Assembly: GCA_038534195.1 (NCBI GenBank)
Contig: JBCAXE010000015.1
Coordinates: 9,694 to 73,693 of the forward strand
Source of the DNA: JAJFFW01 sp038534195
GTDB taxonomy: Bacteria > Pseudomonadota > Alphaproteobacteria > Caulobacterales > Parvularculaceae
Direction: 5' to 3'
Length of the DNA stretch: 64,000 bases
Made by a program: the position numbers and the translations under genes. The notes below the pieces were generated by a model. The model searched no databases, was not told the DNA's origin, and saw only the letters and a program-made list of their open reading frames with translations. This document shows, piece after piece, positions 16,767-25,617 of the stretch; position 1 is the first letter of the stretch, and the number at the start of each line of letters is the position of its first letter.

Positions 16767-18323
16767 ATGATTCGCGTCTTAATCTTTTTACTGAGCGTTA
16801 TATTCGTCGCCGGCGCGATCACTTATTTTGCGGGCATGACCGACTGGATCGAAGCCGAAGCTTTCGGATCGAAGTTCGATATCCATGCAGGCTTCGCTAT
16901 CGGCGCGCTCTTCCTGTCGACCATCGGCGTCATTCTTTTGACTGTCTGGATCAAAGACCTCGCAGCCTTGCCGGGGAAAATCCGCGCGCGCGACAGGGAG
17001 GCGAAACGCACACGCGGCGTCGCCGCGCTCACCCGCGGCCTTGAAGCGGTAATGCTCGGCGACGCCGCCGATGCGCAACATCACGCCCGCGTCGCGCAGC
17101 GCAATCTCCAGGATGATGGATTGACGCGGCTCCTGACTGCGCGGGCTGCTGAACTCGCAGGCGATGAGAAAGCCGCCGGCGAAAACTTCACGGCGATGCT
17201 CGAAGCGCCCGAAACAGAATTCATGGGGCTCCAGGGGCTCTACCAGAAAGCCATGCGCGACGACGACAAAGCGGCGGCGCGGGGTTTTGCTGAACGCGCC
17301 TTCCGGCTACGGCCAAACGCAAAATGGGCGTTCGACTCTGTGTTTGAGTTGGGGCTCGACCGCGGCGCCTGGGGCGAGACGCGCGACGCCCTTTCAACGG
17401 CGCAGAAAAACAAAGTCGTCAATGCGGACAAGGCGCGCCGCGGAGAGGCTGCGCTTTTGACAGCCGACGCTTACGCCGCCGCCCTTTCCGGCGACAACGA
17501 TCTGGCGCTGCAGGAAGCGGAAGCTGCGCTGAAGCTCGCGCCAAGCTTTGCACCGGCGGCCACCCTGGCGGCGGAACAGCATCACGCCAAAGGCAAGCGC
17601 AATCGCGCTGCAAAAATTCTGGAACAAGCCTTCGCCGAGGCGCCGCATCCCGCGCTGACAAAATCCCATTTTGATCTGTTCAAAGACGAACCGGCTGAAA
17701 AACAGGCCGAGCAGTTGAAAAAGATTGCGGACCGCAAACCGACCGCCCGCGAAGCGAAGCTAAATGTCGCCCGCCGTCTTATTCTTCTGGAGGAATTCGA
17801 TGAAGCCAGCGGCGTTCTTGAGCCGCTGCTGATGGAAAAAGCGACCGCGCGCGAAACCGCCGCAATGGCCGAAGCGGTTGCGGGCGCCAAAGGCGCGGAC
17901 GCGGCAAAACCCTGGCTGGAGCAGGCCGCCGCTGCGCCGCGCGATCCGAGCCCAGGCGCCGACGGCGCCTTTCACTTCACCCGCGATGGATGGGCGCGGC
18001 TTGTGCGCGAATATATGGACCATGGCCGCCTCGCGCCGCCGCCGCTCGAAGACGCGCCGCGCGGGCTTAGCCTTGATGAGATGAAACTCCTGGCGCCGCC
18101 TGTGGTCGTGGAAGAGATCACCGAGGCGGACGTCGAGGACGAAGAAAAGACCGACGCCAGTGAGTCCGCGGCCTCACCTGACGATGACGCGCCGCCTTCC
18201 GACCTTGGTGATCTTGGCGATCTCGACGCGTCGTCCGAGGACGTACCATCTGGCACGGCTGATGATGCGGCGCCGCCAGATGCGCCGGAGAAGGCCCCAG
18301 CCAAAGCCGCGGAAGCGAGCTAG
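16767..18323 (+). CDS. hemY: HemY-domain TPR membrane protein
   Basis: A 518-residue protein with two N-terminal membrane helices (about residues 4-23 and 43-64), the HemY N-terminal domain and TPR-like repeats (about 85-370). An acidic Asp/Glu/Pro-rich tail follows from about residue 450. HemY of the COG3898 type co-occurs with hemD and mitofilin; its biochemical role is not settled and it is distinct from protoporphyrinogen oxidase that shares the symbol. It sits 15 bases after the mitofilin-like gene, probably co-transcribed, and its TAG overlaps the stop of the convergent small membrane protein gene. Confidence 0.87.
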   Translation: MIRVLIFLLSVIFVAGAITYFAGMTDWIEAEAFGSKFDIHAGFAIGALFLSTIGVILLTVWIKDLAALPGKIRARDREAKRTRGVAALTRGLEAVMLGDAADAQHHARVAQRNLQDDGLTRLLTARAAELAGDEKAAGENFTAMLEAPETEFMGLQGLYQKAMRDDDKAAARGFAERAFRLRPNAKWAFDSVFELGLDRGAWGETRDALSTAQKNKVVNADKARRGEAALLTADAYAAALSGDNDLALQEAEAALKLAPSFAPAATLAAEQHHAKGKRNRAAKILEQAFAEAPHPALTKSHFDLFKDEPAEKQAEQLKKIADRKPTAREAKLNVARRLILLEEFDEASGVLEPLLMEKATARETAAMAEAVAGAKGADAAKPWLEQAAAAPRDPSPGADGAFHFTRDGWARLVREYMDHGRLAPPPLEDAPRGLSLDEMKLLAPPVVVEEITEADVEDEEKTDASESAASPDDDAPPSDLGDLGDLDASSEDVPSGTADDAAPPDAPEKAPAKAAEAS

Positions 18324-18667
18324 CGCCGCGTTTGCGGGTCCGAGCGATGGCGATAGGGGCCGCCGCGTGATTTGAACTTCACGGAACCGGCCGTTTTGTA
18401 CTTTTTGGCGACGGGGCGCGTCGCCTCCTGGGCCGCGCGGCGCACACTTTCTTTTTCGCTCAAAGCGCCCGCCTTTTGGTTCCCTGCGTCACGGCTCTGA
18501 TAACGCGCATCGCTCTCCCGCTCTTCGCCATCATCACCCGCCAGCGCGTCCAATTTGATCCCAAGAACCCCGCGATGGCCGTCGCCGCCCGTCCTCTCAT
18601 TCTGGATATACCAAAACGCCACCGCGCTGAGGCAGGAGAACATGATGATGAAATACAGAAGATCCAT
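18320..18667 (-). CDS. small membrane-anchored hypothetical protein
   Basis: A 115-residue protein starting MDLLYFIIMFSCLSAVAFWYI, a single N-terminal membrane helix or uncleaved signal, followed by a charged, probably disordered cytoplasmic or periplasmic tail ending in an Arg-rich stretch. GGAAAC upstream is a weak RBS. I do not recognise a family. It is convergent with hemY, overlapping stop codon on stop codon by 4 bases, and divergent from the O-antigen ligase gene. Confidence 0.6.
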   Translation of the reverse strand: MDLLYFIIMFSCLSAVAFWYIQNERTGGDGHRGVLGIKLDALAGDDGEERESDARYQSRDAGNQKAGALSEKESVRRAAQEATRPVAKKYKTAGSVKFKSRGGPYRHRSDPQTRR

Positions 18668-18767
18668 AGTTTCCGGGCCCAGTCGCGCGAACGCCTTGGC
18701 TGGCGAGGCCTGCAAGTGTCGTGCGCGTTAACCAATTCTCACGCCCCGATTGATACCACTTTCCCCT

Positions 18768-20282
18768 ATGAAAGCGGAAGGCGATCCATTTGACGATGAC
18801 GACGTCGCGCGCCCGGCGTTGATCGCGCTGAGCCTCGCGGCGTTTACGGTCTATCTCGCCGCCGCCGCCTTTTCGACGATCATTTTTCCCGGCGCGCTCC
18901 TCGTGTTCCTCGCGCCGCTGGCGCTCGTCGCCTTGGCCGCAATGCCCCAGGGCAAGGCGGCCCCCAAAAAGCTGGTGATGCCGCTCCTTTACGCGAGCGT
19001 CTTCCTGATGCCGATCTGGCCGGTCTATATCCACTTGAAGCTGGGGCCGGCGCCGATCATCACGCCGCCGCGGCTCTTTCTCTATGCGCTGTCGGCGATC
19101 TGGATGATCGATATGGTCTCATCGCCGCTTCGACGGGCGCAGTTTATCTCAGGATTGAAGCGCGGCGGCGCAGTTTCGTTTTTTGTCCTCGCGTTTTTCG
19201 CCATGAGCATTCTGAGCGCGCCGATGGCCGAAGGGCGATCGCTCGCTGTTCAGGAGTTATTCCGTCAGCTGATCATCTGGCTGGTCCCTTTTTGCATCGC
19301 GGTCACCTATGTTCGCCGCCCCCGTGAATTTCGCCGGGTCCTTCTTCTGCTGGCGGCCGCGGCCATTATCAACGCCGTCATCGCCGTCACGGAAAAAGCG
19401 ACGGGAAGACTGCTTGCAAGCGTGTTGTCGCCCTTCATCACCGGTAACGCCGAATGGCTGCAGATGACGCAAATGCAGAAAATCAGAGACGGCGTTTTCC
19501 GCGCTCAGGGCACGCACACCCACCCCCTGTCCGTCGGCGAATTCATCGCCCTGATGACGCCGTTTGCGGTGGTGTACGCCATGCGCACAAAATCCTTCAT
19601 GACACGCTGGATGTGGGCCGCGGCCGCCGGCGCCTTGATATTGGGGGCGCTGGCCACAAGTTCACGCGGTGCGCTCGTGGCGACTATCGTCAGTCTTGGC
19701 GCGATGGCGGTCATGCTCGTCTATCGCTATCTGACGAGCGCAAACACTGCGCGCTTTAAACCGCTCGTTGGTTTCGCCCTCCTGATCGCGATCACGACCG
19801 CGCCGATTACGCTCACTGGCGCGAAAAAATATATTGGCGGCGAAGGCGGAGCGTCGGCCTCGCGCTCAAGCCAGGCGCGCCTCGATCAAATTGAAATGGC
19901 GTGGCCAAAAATCTTGAAACGCCCTGTCACCGGCTACGGCTCCGGACGGTCGGCGCGCATCCTCGGCTATTACGGACGGGCGTTGAGCATCGACAATTAT
20001 TATCTCTCCACCGCGCTTGATCTCGGGTTTCCAGGGCCGATCATTTTCGGCGGGCTGATGATCGCGCTCGCCCTCTCGGCGTTCAGGCGCATGCGCGAAG
20101 GCCCGCCCCGCGACCAACTCATTTACGTAGCCTTTCTGGCGGCGGTGATCTCCTTCGCCACCACGCGCACGATCGTCTCCATGGGCGGCAATTTCTCGTT
20201 CATGCATATTCTCTTCGGCGCCTTCGCAGGCGCTGCGCCCTTCATGCGCAAAAACCGGCGACGGCGCGACCGGCAGTTCTGA
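18768..20282 (+). CDS. O-antigen ligase/polymerase-like membrane protein
   Basis: A 504-residue polytopic membrane protein of the Wzy/WaaL (PF04932) kind with about 11-12 hydrophobic segments. The characteristic region ATSSRGALVATIVSL followed by a periplasmic stretch (VTGYGSGRSARI, SIDNYYLSTALDLG) fits the O-antigen ligase domain, which joins undecaprenyl-linked polymer to lipid A-core or polymerises repeat units. Ligase versus polymerase cannot be told from sequence. No other LPS glycan genes flank it. The start ATG at 18768 has no clear SD; a TTG lies 18 bases earlier. Confidence 0.82.
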   Translation: MKAEGDPFDDDDVARPALIALSLAAFTVYLAAAAFSTIIFPGALLVFLAPLALVALAAMPQGKAAPKKLVMPLLYASVFLMPIWPVYIHLKLGPAPIITPPRLFLYALSAIWMIDMVSSPLRRAQFISGLKRGGAVSFFVLAFFAMSILSAPMAEGRSLAVQELFRQLIIWLVPFCIAVTYVRRPREFRRVLLLLAAAAIINAVIAVTEKATGRLLASVLSPFITGNAEWLQMTQMQKIRDGVFRAQGTHTHPLSVGEFIALMTPFAVVYAMRTKSFMTRWMWAAAAGALILGALATSSRGALVATIVSLGAMAVMLVYRYLTSANTARFKPLVGFALLIAITTAPITLTGAKKYIGGEGGASASRSSQARLDQIEMAWPKILKRPVTGYGSGRSARILGYYGRALSIDNYYLSTALDLGFPGPIIFGGLMIALALSAFRRMREGPPRDQLIYVAFLAAVISFATTRTIVSMGGNFSFMHILFGAFAGAAPFMRKNRRRRDRQF

Positions 20283-20344
20283 CGCCGCCTTCTCCGTGCG
20301 CGCGAAACTCGCTATGACCTGCGCCAAACACAGGCGAGCAGCGA

Positions 20345-21154
20345 ATGACTTATTCAGGAAAATGGGCGCTTATTACGGGCGCATCGGCGGGGATCGGCGA
20401 GACGTTCGCGCGCGCCCTCGCCGCGAGCGGCGCAAACCTTATCCTGACCGCGCGCCGCGGCGACAGGCTGGAAGCGCTGGCGACGGACCTGGAAGCCCAG
20501 CATAACGTCAAGACGGTGACGATAGCAGCCGATCTCACCGATCCGCTTGCGCCCGCCGCCATTTTCGAAGCCATTGAACGCCACCAGCTTCCAGTGGATA
20601 TCCTGATAAACAATGCTGGTTGGGGCTTGCCTGGTAAGTATACGGACAATGACTGGCGCGCTTATAAAGACTATATCGCCTTGATGGTGACGAGTTACGC
20701 GCATTTATCGCGCCTCGCGCTTCCCGGCATGCAGGCGCGGGGCTATGGCCGCATCATTGTGGTATCGTCGCTTGCGGGGCTCGTCCCCGGCTCGTCGGGG
20801 CACACGCTTTATGGCGCCTGCAAGGCGTTCCTGATCAGCTTTGCGCAATCGCTCGCCGCCGAAAACCAGGAAACCGGCGTGCGCGTGAGCGCGCTCTGCC
20901 CCGGCATGACGTACTCTGAATTTCATGACGTGAACGGCGCGCGCGACATCGTCTCAAAACTCCCCAAAGCAATGTTCATGGACGCCGCCCCGGTTGTCGC
21001 CGGCGCCCTCGCCGCCGTGGAGCGCGCGCATGTGGTCTATGTGCCCGGCGCGGTCAACAAGTCCATCGCCTGGCTCGCCAAAGCGCTCCCCCGCCCCTGG
21101 GCCGCCGCGCTGATGAGCGCGCAATCACGGAAGGTGCGGCGGCAGGAGGGATGA
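20345..21154 (+). CDS. short-chain dehydrogenase/reductase
   Basis: A 269-residue classical SDR. The NAD(P)-binding TGASAGIGETFAR motif (residues 11-23), the NNAG motif (INNAGWG), the catalytic Ser in VVSSLAGLVPGS and the YxxxK pair in YGACKAF are intact. ARRGDRLEAL after the second strand suggests NADP preference. Substrate is unknown; related proteins are often annotated as oxidoreductases acting on lipophilic ketones. GGCGAG just upstream could serve as the RBS. It follows the O-antigen ligase gene by 62 bases and could be co-transcribed. Confidence 0.87.
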   Translation: MTYSGKWALITGASAGIGETFARALAASGANLILTARRGDRLEALATDLEAQHNVKTVTIAADLTDPLAPAAIFEAIERHQLPVDILINNAGWGLPGKYTDNDWRAYKDYIALMVTSYAHLSRLALPGMQARGYGRIIVVSSLAGLVPGSSGHTLYGACKAFLISFAQSLAAENQETGVRVSALCPGMTYSEFHDVNGARDIVSKLPKAMFMDAAPVVAGALAAVERAHVVYVPGAVNKSIAWLAKALPRPWAAALMSAQSRKVRRQEG

Positions 21155-21194
21155 GGGGTATATGAATACCGTCTGATCATGCCAGAAGGCGACA

Positions 21195-21935
21195 TTGCAC
21201 GAATCTTCAGTATCGAAGATTGTTCAAGCAAGTTACCTGCAGGTGTGGATAGTGGAAGCTGAGCAATCGCCATTTTTTCTGGGTTGGTGGGGAATTTCGC
21301 TTAGTAACGTTGGGTTAGGGGAAAAGCGGCCTGATGTCGGCACTTATGGCCTCTATGACCAGTCCAACCTGCCCCCTTTGCCTGTTCCGTTGAATGGCAA
21401 CTTTTCTTGGTTGCGAGATGCGCGCAAACACGCACTCCATATTGGAATCGAACGACAGGCGGAGAATGAAAGATCACTCTCAGAGTTGGTGAAAGACTGT
21501 ACAAATCGGAATGTCGCTTTGCCGCATTCTTTTGTAGAATTTATTTCTACACCCAAACTATACGCATGCGTTCGTTCAAATACGGATTGTTTCATTGACG
21601 TTGCTGCGAGACCAGTGCGGTCACCGGCCGGGAACGGCGTGTTGATACGTTTTCTTGCGGACTCACAGGGGTGTATCTTTTGGTATCTCTTTATTCCGAC
21701 AGACTCAGACGATCATGCGGTTGTCGCGTCGCCGAATTTTTATGGCCCAGAAGCTGAACATGAAAATCGGGAGATTTCTGATGGCCCGGAGAGCACCGTT
21801 TTCGCTGAAAGATCATTCGAAGGATTCATCTGCCGGTTTTGGATTGAAAACGAACTTTGGTTCTCGGATTACGAAGCTACGCCAATTAACCAGATCGGCC
21901 GCAGATACCTTGCGGCTTATCAAACGAACGCTTAG
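21195..21935 (+). CDS. AT-richer orphan protein, faintly SUKH/SMI1-like
   Basis: A 246-residue protein with codon use and base composition visibly more AT-rich than its neighbours, suggesting transfer. I do not recognise it securely. The central part LPHSFVEFISTPKLYACVRS followed by VLIRFLADSQGCIFWYLFI recalls SMI1/KNR4 (SUKH) proteins, many of which are immunity factors, but no toxin gene is adjacent. No signal peptide or membrane helix is seen. The TTG at 21195 with AGAAGG about 6 bases upstream is the likeliest start. It stands alone between an SDR gene and maeB. Confidence 0.65.
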   Translation: MHESSVSKIVQASYLQVWIVEAEQSPFFLGWWGISLSNVGLGEKRPDVGTYGLYDQSNLPPLPVPLNGNFSWLRDARKHALHIGIERQAENERSLSELVKDCTNRNVALPHSFVEFISTPKLYACVRSNTDCFIDVAARPVRSPAGNGVLIRFLADSQGCIFWYLFIPTDSDDHAVVASPNFYGPEAEHENREISDGPESTVFAERSFEGFICRFWIENELWFSDYEATPINQIGRRYLAAYQTNA

Positions 21936-21980
21936 TTCGCTTCATTCTTTGCGAGTGGCCGGTTTGGGCCAAAACCAACC

Positions 21981-24281
21981 CTACCCCGTCTTCTCCGCCC
22001 ACGAACGATGTTCTGCGTCCAGCTCGTAAGCGGCCATCGCCGCCAGCGTGACAACATCGCCGACGCGGGCGCCGACCTGGGCGATCTGGACGGATTTCTC
22101 CAGGCCGATCAGCACCGGACCAAGCACGACGGCGCCGCCGATCTCGCCCACGAGCTTGGTTGAAATGCCCGCGGAGTGAACGCCCGGCGTGATCAGCACA
22201 TTCGCCGCGCCCTGGAGCCGGGAGAAGGGATAGACCTCACGGAATTTCTCGTTCAGCGCCATGCGCGGCGTCATCTCGCCCTCATATTCAAAGTCAACGT
22301 CCGGGCTGTTGTCGAGGATTTCAACCGCGCCGGCGACGCGCCGCGAATGGGCCGTGTCCGGATTGCCGAAATTCGAATAAGAGACGAACGCCACTTTGGG
22401 CGTGAAGCCAAGTTGGCGCACGGCGTGGGCGACCTGCACCGCGATCGCTGAAAGTTCCTGCGAATTGGGCAGTTCGGTGACGCTTGTGTCCGCCACAAAC
22501 AAGGTGCGTGACTTTGTGAGGATGATCGACATGCCGATCATGCGCTCGCCGGGGCGCGGATCAAGCGCGTGGCGCACATTGGACAGCGCCACATCATAGT
22601 GGCGGGTGACGCCGGTCACCATGCCGTCGGCGTGGCCATGGGCGAGCATGCAGGCCGCATAGACGTTTCGGTCAGTATTCACGAGGCGTTGCGCGTCGCG
22701 CTTCAGATAGCCTTTTCGTTGCAGGCGCTCATAGAGGTAATCTGCATAGAGAGCATTATGCGGCGAGGTGCGCGAATGATAGGTCTCAAACTCGGTGTTC
22801 ACGGGCAGCCCCGCGTCAGCGAGCGCATTTTTGATGCGGTCGTCGCGGCCGATCAGGATCGCCTGACCAAGTTTTTCCTGCTGGAACGCATAAGCGGCGC
22901 GCACCACCGCCTCTTCTTCGCCTTCAGCGAAAACCACGCGCTTCGGCGTCTCGCATGAGCGCAGGGTCGACTGGATTTTCTGGAGGAGCGACGCCGACGG
23001 GTCGGTGCGCGCGGCCAGCGCCTCCGAATAAGCGTGCATGTTTTCAATAGGCTTGCGGGCGACGCCCGTGTCCGCGGCCGCTTTAGCGACGGCCGGCGGG
23101 ATTTCCGATATGAGCCGGGGATCGAACGGCGTCGGGATGATGTAGCCGGGTCCATATTGCAGGCGTTTGCCGTAAGCGGACGCCACCTCATCGGGCACAT
23201 CCTCGCGGGCTAACTTCGCGAGCGCCTCGGCGCAGGCGATTTTCATTTCGTCGTTGATGGTGCGCGCGCGCGCATCGAGCGCGCCGCGGAAGATATAAGG
23301 AAAGCCCAGGACGTTATTCACCTGGTTCGGATAGTCGGACCGCCCCGTGGCGATAATGGCGTCGTCGCGCACGGCGCGAATCTCTTCCGGCAGGATTTCC
23401 GGGACGGGGTTGGCCATCACGAAAATGATCGGGTTCTTCGCCATGGACCGGACCATGTTTTGCGTAACGGCGCCGGCCACCGACAGGCCGATACAGACAT
23501 CGGCGCCGTCCATGGCTTCGGCGAGCGTGCGCTTGTCGGTCTCGGCCGCATGGGCTGACCGCCACTGGTCCATGCCTTCGGGTCGGCCCTTGTAGAGAAC
23601 GCCGTTGCGCCCGCACACGAGCACATTGTCGTGGGGAACGCCCATGGACTTGAAAAGGCCGACGACGGAAAGCGCCGCCGAGCCTGCGCCGGCGACCGCC
23701 ACCTTGGCGTCGCGGATTGACTTGCCCGCGATGTCGAGCGCGTTCAAAAGCCCCGCCGCGGCGATAATCGCCGTTCCGTGCTGGTCGTCATGGAAGACCG
23801 GAATGTCCATCTCTTCCTTGAGGCGCTGCTCGATCAGGAAGCTGTCCGGCGCCTTGATATCTTCGAGATTAATGCCGCCGAAGGCCGGTCCTAGATACTT
23901 CACGCAATTGATGAAGGCTTCCGGGTCGGCGGTATCCACTTCAAGGTCCACCGAATCAATGTCGGCGAAGCGCTTGAAGAGGACCGACTTGCCCTCCATC
24001 ACGGGCTTTGAGGCGAGCGCGCCGAGATCGCCCATACCGAGAATGGCCGTGCCGTTGGAAATGACCGCCACCATATTGCCCTTTGAGGTGTAGTCGTAGG
24101 CGGTGTTCGGATCGTCGGCGATGGCCTGAACGGGGACGGCGACGCCCGGCGAATAAGCGAGCGATAAATCCCGCTGCGTCGCCATGGGCTTTGTAGGCGT
24201 GATCTCCAACTTCCCGGGCTTGCCCTTGCTGTGAAACAAGAGCGCCTCTTCGTCGGTGAATTTTGTTGAAGTATCGTCCAT
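21981..24281 (-). CDS. maeB: NADP-dependent malic enzyme with phosphotransacetylase-like domain
   Basis: Decarboxylates malate to pyruvate with NADP reduction. The 766-residue product is the long MaeB type: malic enzyme N- and NAD-binding domains (residues about 15-420, with YSPGVAVP, the VFHDDQHGTA metal/substrate motif and VAVAGAGSAALS nucleotide loop) fused to a C-terminal phosphotransacetylase-like domain (about 435-760), thought to be regulatory. GAGG lies 6 bases upstream of the ATG. It is divergent from nfu across a 189-base region containing a 21-base-spaced direct repeat. Confidence 0.96.
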   Translation of the reverse strand: MDDTSTKFTDEEALLFHSKGKPGKLEITPTKPMATQRDLSLAYSPGVAVPVQAIADDPNTAYDYTSKGNMVAVISNGTAILGMGDLGALASKPVMEGKSVLFKRFADIDSVDLEVDTADPEAFINCVKYLGPAFGGINLEDIKAPDSFLIEQRLKEEMDIPVFHDDQHGTAIIAAAGLLNALDIAGKSIRDAKVAVAGAGSAALSVVGLFKSMGVPHDNVLVCGRNGVLYKGRPEGMDQWRSAHAAETDKRTLAEAMDGADVCIGLSVAGAVTQNMVRSMAKNPIIFVMANPVPEILPEEIRAVRDDAIIATGRSDYPNQVNNVLGFPYIFRGALDARARTINDEMKIACAEALAKLAREDVPDEVASAYGKRLQYGPGYIIPTPFDPRLISEIPPAVAKAAADTGVARKPIENMHAYSEALAARTDPSASLLQKIQSTLRSCETPKRVVFAEGEEEAVVRAAYAFQQEKLGQAILIGRDDRIKNALADAGLPVNTEFETYHSRTSPHNALYADYLYERLQRKGYLKRDAQRLVNTDRNVYAACMLAHGHADGMVTGVTRHYDVALSNVRHALDPRPGERMIGMSIILTKSRTLFVADTSVTELPNSQELSAIAVQVAHAVRQLGFTPKVAFVSYSNFGNPDTAHSRRVAGAVEILDNSPDVDFEYEGEMTPRMALNEKFREVYPFSRLQGAANVLITPGVHSAGISTKLVGEIGGAVVLGPVLIGLEKSVQIAQVGARVGDVVTLAAMAAYELDAEHRSWAEKTG

Positions 24282-24356
24282 TATCGCCTCTTCTTGCGGG
24301 CCCTCTTCTAGCGCTTACGCCGTTGCAGACAGGCGGGCAACAAGCGCGGCGAACAA

Positions 24357-24393
24357 TTCAAAGCCGCAGCGGATATATTGAAAGCCGCGGCGG
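24357..24393. repeat. imperfect 16-bp direct repeat between maeB and nfu
   Basis: TTCAAAGCCGCAGCGG (24357-24372) and TTGAAAGCCGCGGCGG (24378-24393) match at 14 of 16 positions and start 21 bases apart, two turns of the helix. The spacing suits a tandem protein-binding site controlling either divergent gene. No regulator is identified. Confidence 0.45.
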
Positions 24394-24470
24394 CCATACC
24401 GGGCCCCCGCATCTTGTCCGGAGCGGCGATGATGACTAGCTAGGCGGTGCGCGCAAGCAAGGACGATTGA

Positions 24471-25070
24471 ATGTTTATCCAGACCGAAGACACGCCCAAT
24501 CCGCAATCCATGAAATTTCTGCCGGGCCAGGCGGTTTTAGGCGACGACGCCGATGGCCGGCCGCAGCTCGGCCATGATTTTCCGACAATAGAGAGCGCCG
24601 CCGCGTCGCCTCTGGCGCAGTCGCTGTTTGAAGTGGACGGGGTCATGGGCGTTTATCTGGGCGCGGATTTCGTCACCGTAACAAAAACCGAAGCGGTCGA
24701 GTGGGCGCACATCAAACCCGCACTTCTCGGCGCCATCGCCGATTATCTCACGACCGGCATGCCGGTCATGAAGGCTGGCGCTGAGGTTAATAAACCGGAA
24801 ACATCGAGCCTCGACGATTACGAAGGCGATGATCGTGAGACTGTCGAGCAGATTCTGGAATTGATCGAGACGCGGGTCAGGCCGGCGGTCGCGGCCGACG
24901 GCGGAGACATTGTCTTTCGGCACTACGAACCCCGCACCGGCGTCGTCTTTTTGTCCATGCACGGCGCCTGCGCCGGATGCCCTTCGTCAACGATGACCCT
25001 GAAGGCGGGAATCGAAAACATGCTCAAGCATTACGTCCCGGAAGTCGCCAAAGTTGAACCGGTGATGTAA
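24471..25070 (+). CDS. nfu: NifU-family Fe-S carrier Nfu
   Basis: A 199-residue iron-sulfur carrier protein that passes 4Fe-4S clusters to target enzymes. The N-terminal Nfu_N domain (MFIQTEDTPNPQSMKFLPG, residues 1-90) is of the mitochondrial/alphaproteobacterial type, and the C-terminal NifU domain (about 120-195) has the cluster-binding CAGCPSS. AAGGA lies 7 bases upstream. Several cluster-dependent enzymes are encoded in this window (MiaB, MtaB, RlmN, HemW), but a specific link is not shown. Transcribed alone, divergent from maeB. Confidence 0.95.
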   Translation: MFIQTEDTPNPQSMKFLPGQAVLGDDADGRPQLGHDFPTIESAAASPLAQSLFEVDGVMGVYLGADFVTVTKTEAVEWAHIKPALLGAIADYLTTGMPVMKAGAEVNKPETSSLDDYEGDDRETVEQILELIETRVRPAVAADGGDIVFRHYEPRTGVVFLSMHGACAGCPSSTMTLKAGIENMLKHYVPEVAKVEPVM

Positions 25071-25120
25071 TCACGCCGCCGGCGCGGCCATACCAGCGCT
25101 AGAACGAAACCAATACGACA

Positions 25121-25153
25121 ATAAAAAGCGCGGACGCCGGGGAGCGTCCGCGC
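25121..25153 (-). terminator. Rho-independent terminator after candidate RNA A
   Basis: A perfect 10-bp stem, GCGCGGACGC (25128-25137) with GCGTCCGCGC (25144-25153) and a 6-base loop, followed on the minus strand by TTTTTATT. It lies downstream of the 42-residue reading frame and its structured 3' region, proving an intended minus-strand transcript end. Confidence 0.88.
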
Positions 25154-25262
25154 CAAGTTCGCTGCGTTCCCGCAAGGGAGGTATGTTTCGCATCTAGCCG
25201 AAGGAGGACAGGGGGCGTTGCGAAACGACGGAACCGCAGCGTTTATTAAAGGGGATGGCCGC
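25121..25262 (-). ncRNA. candidate small RNA / structured 3' region A with CCUCC motifs
   Basis: Between the small reading frame and the terminator the minus-strand transcript carries CCTCC (25207-25203) and CCTCCC (25181-25176), complementary to Shine-Dalgarno sequences. The second lies in a loop closed by TGCG/CGCA. The block CTTGGCGC + stem + GCGCTTTTT and the adjacent C-rich loop recur in a second minus-strand copy near 60.2 kb. The arrangement recalls anti-SD small RNAs of Alphaproteobacteria (alpha-r14/cuckoo and CcsR types), some of which are cut from the 3' UTR of a small-protein mRNA. Family membership is inference. Confidence 0.45.
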
Positions 25263-25391
25263 TTAGACCACGACGCCGCGGGTGGCGTAATCGGCGACGG
25301 CGTAGAGCGCGCCGCCCGACAAGCCGGCGAGCGCCAGGGTAATCGCCGTGTGCAAGGCGAACGTACTGAGGGGGATCTTGATCTGTTCCAT
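25263..25391 (-). CDS. putative 42-residue membrane peptide
   Basis: A short frame beginning MEQIKIPLSTFALHTAI and ending in ATRGVVV, with one hydrophobic helix (about residues 11-33). Support: a consensus-like promoter (TTGATT-16-TATATA) lies about 80-110 bases upstream on the same strand and a strong terminator lies downstream; GGA sits about 8 bases before the ATG, a modest RBS. No homologue is recognised. Too short for certainty, but the transcript itself looks real. The region downstream of its stop is candidate RNA A. Confidence 0.5.
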   Translation of the reverse strand: MEQIKIPLSTFALHTAITLALAGLSGGALYAVADYATRGVVV

Positions 25392-25617
25392 GTTCGTCAA
25401 TCCATGACCGCTGCGAGTCGTTTGGCGGACAACCATTGGCCGTCGCGTGCTCGCATTTTGTTGCCAGCCTTATATAGATCTCGATAAACGATAATCAATG
25501 AACATTTTCGATTTTATTCATTATTTTTTGTATGATGATCATTAGCTTTGCTCACGCGGCCAGCCTCTAGGCGCGCGGCGGCGGCTCAGCTCATTAAAAT
25601 TCTTTATTTTCAGAGCG
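25392..25617. other. AT-rich intergenic region without genes
   Basis: Between the tetR 3' end and the small membrane peptide. It is much more AT-rich than the flanks, contains CGATAAACGATAA direct half-repeats (25482-25494) and a TGATCA-centred palindrome near 25537-25542, and holds the promoter listed next. No open frame of note was seen. Confidence 0.6.
25471..25498 (-). promoter_or_regulatory. sigma-70-like promoter for the small peptide/RNA A transcript
   Basis: On the minus strand TTGATT (25498-25493) and TATATA (25476-25471) are separated by 16 bases. Initiation near 25464 would give a transcript of about 345 bases ending at the terminator near 25121. The CGATAA repeats overlap the spacer and could bind a regulator. 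Confidence 0.5.

Noticed and set aside
25218..25487. Plus-strand frame of about 89 residues in the gap before tetR
   Set aside because: Antisense to the small membrane peptide and RNA A, with no RBS and no recognisable features.
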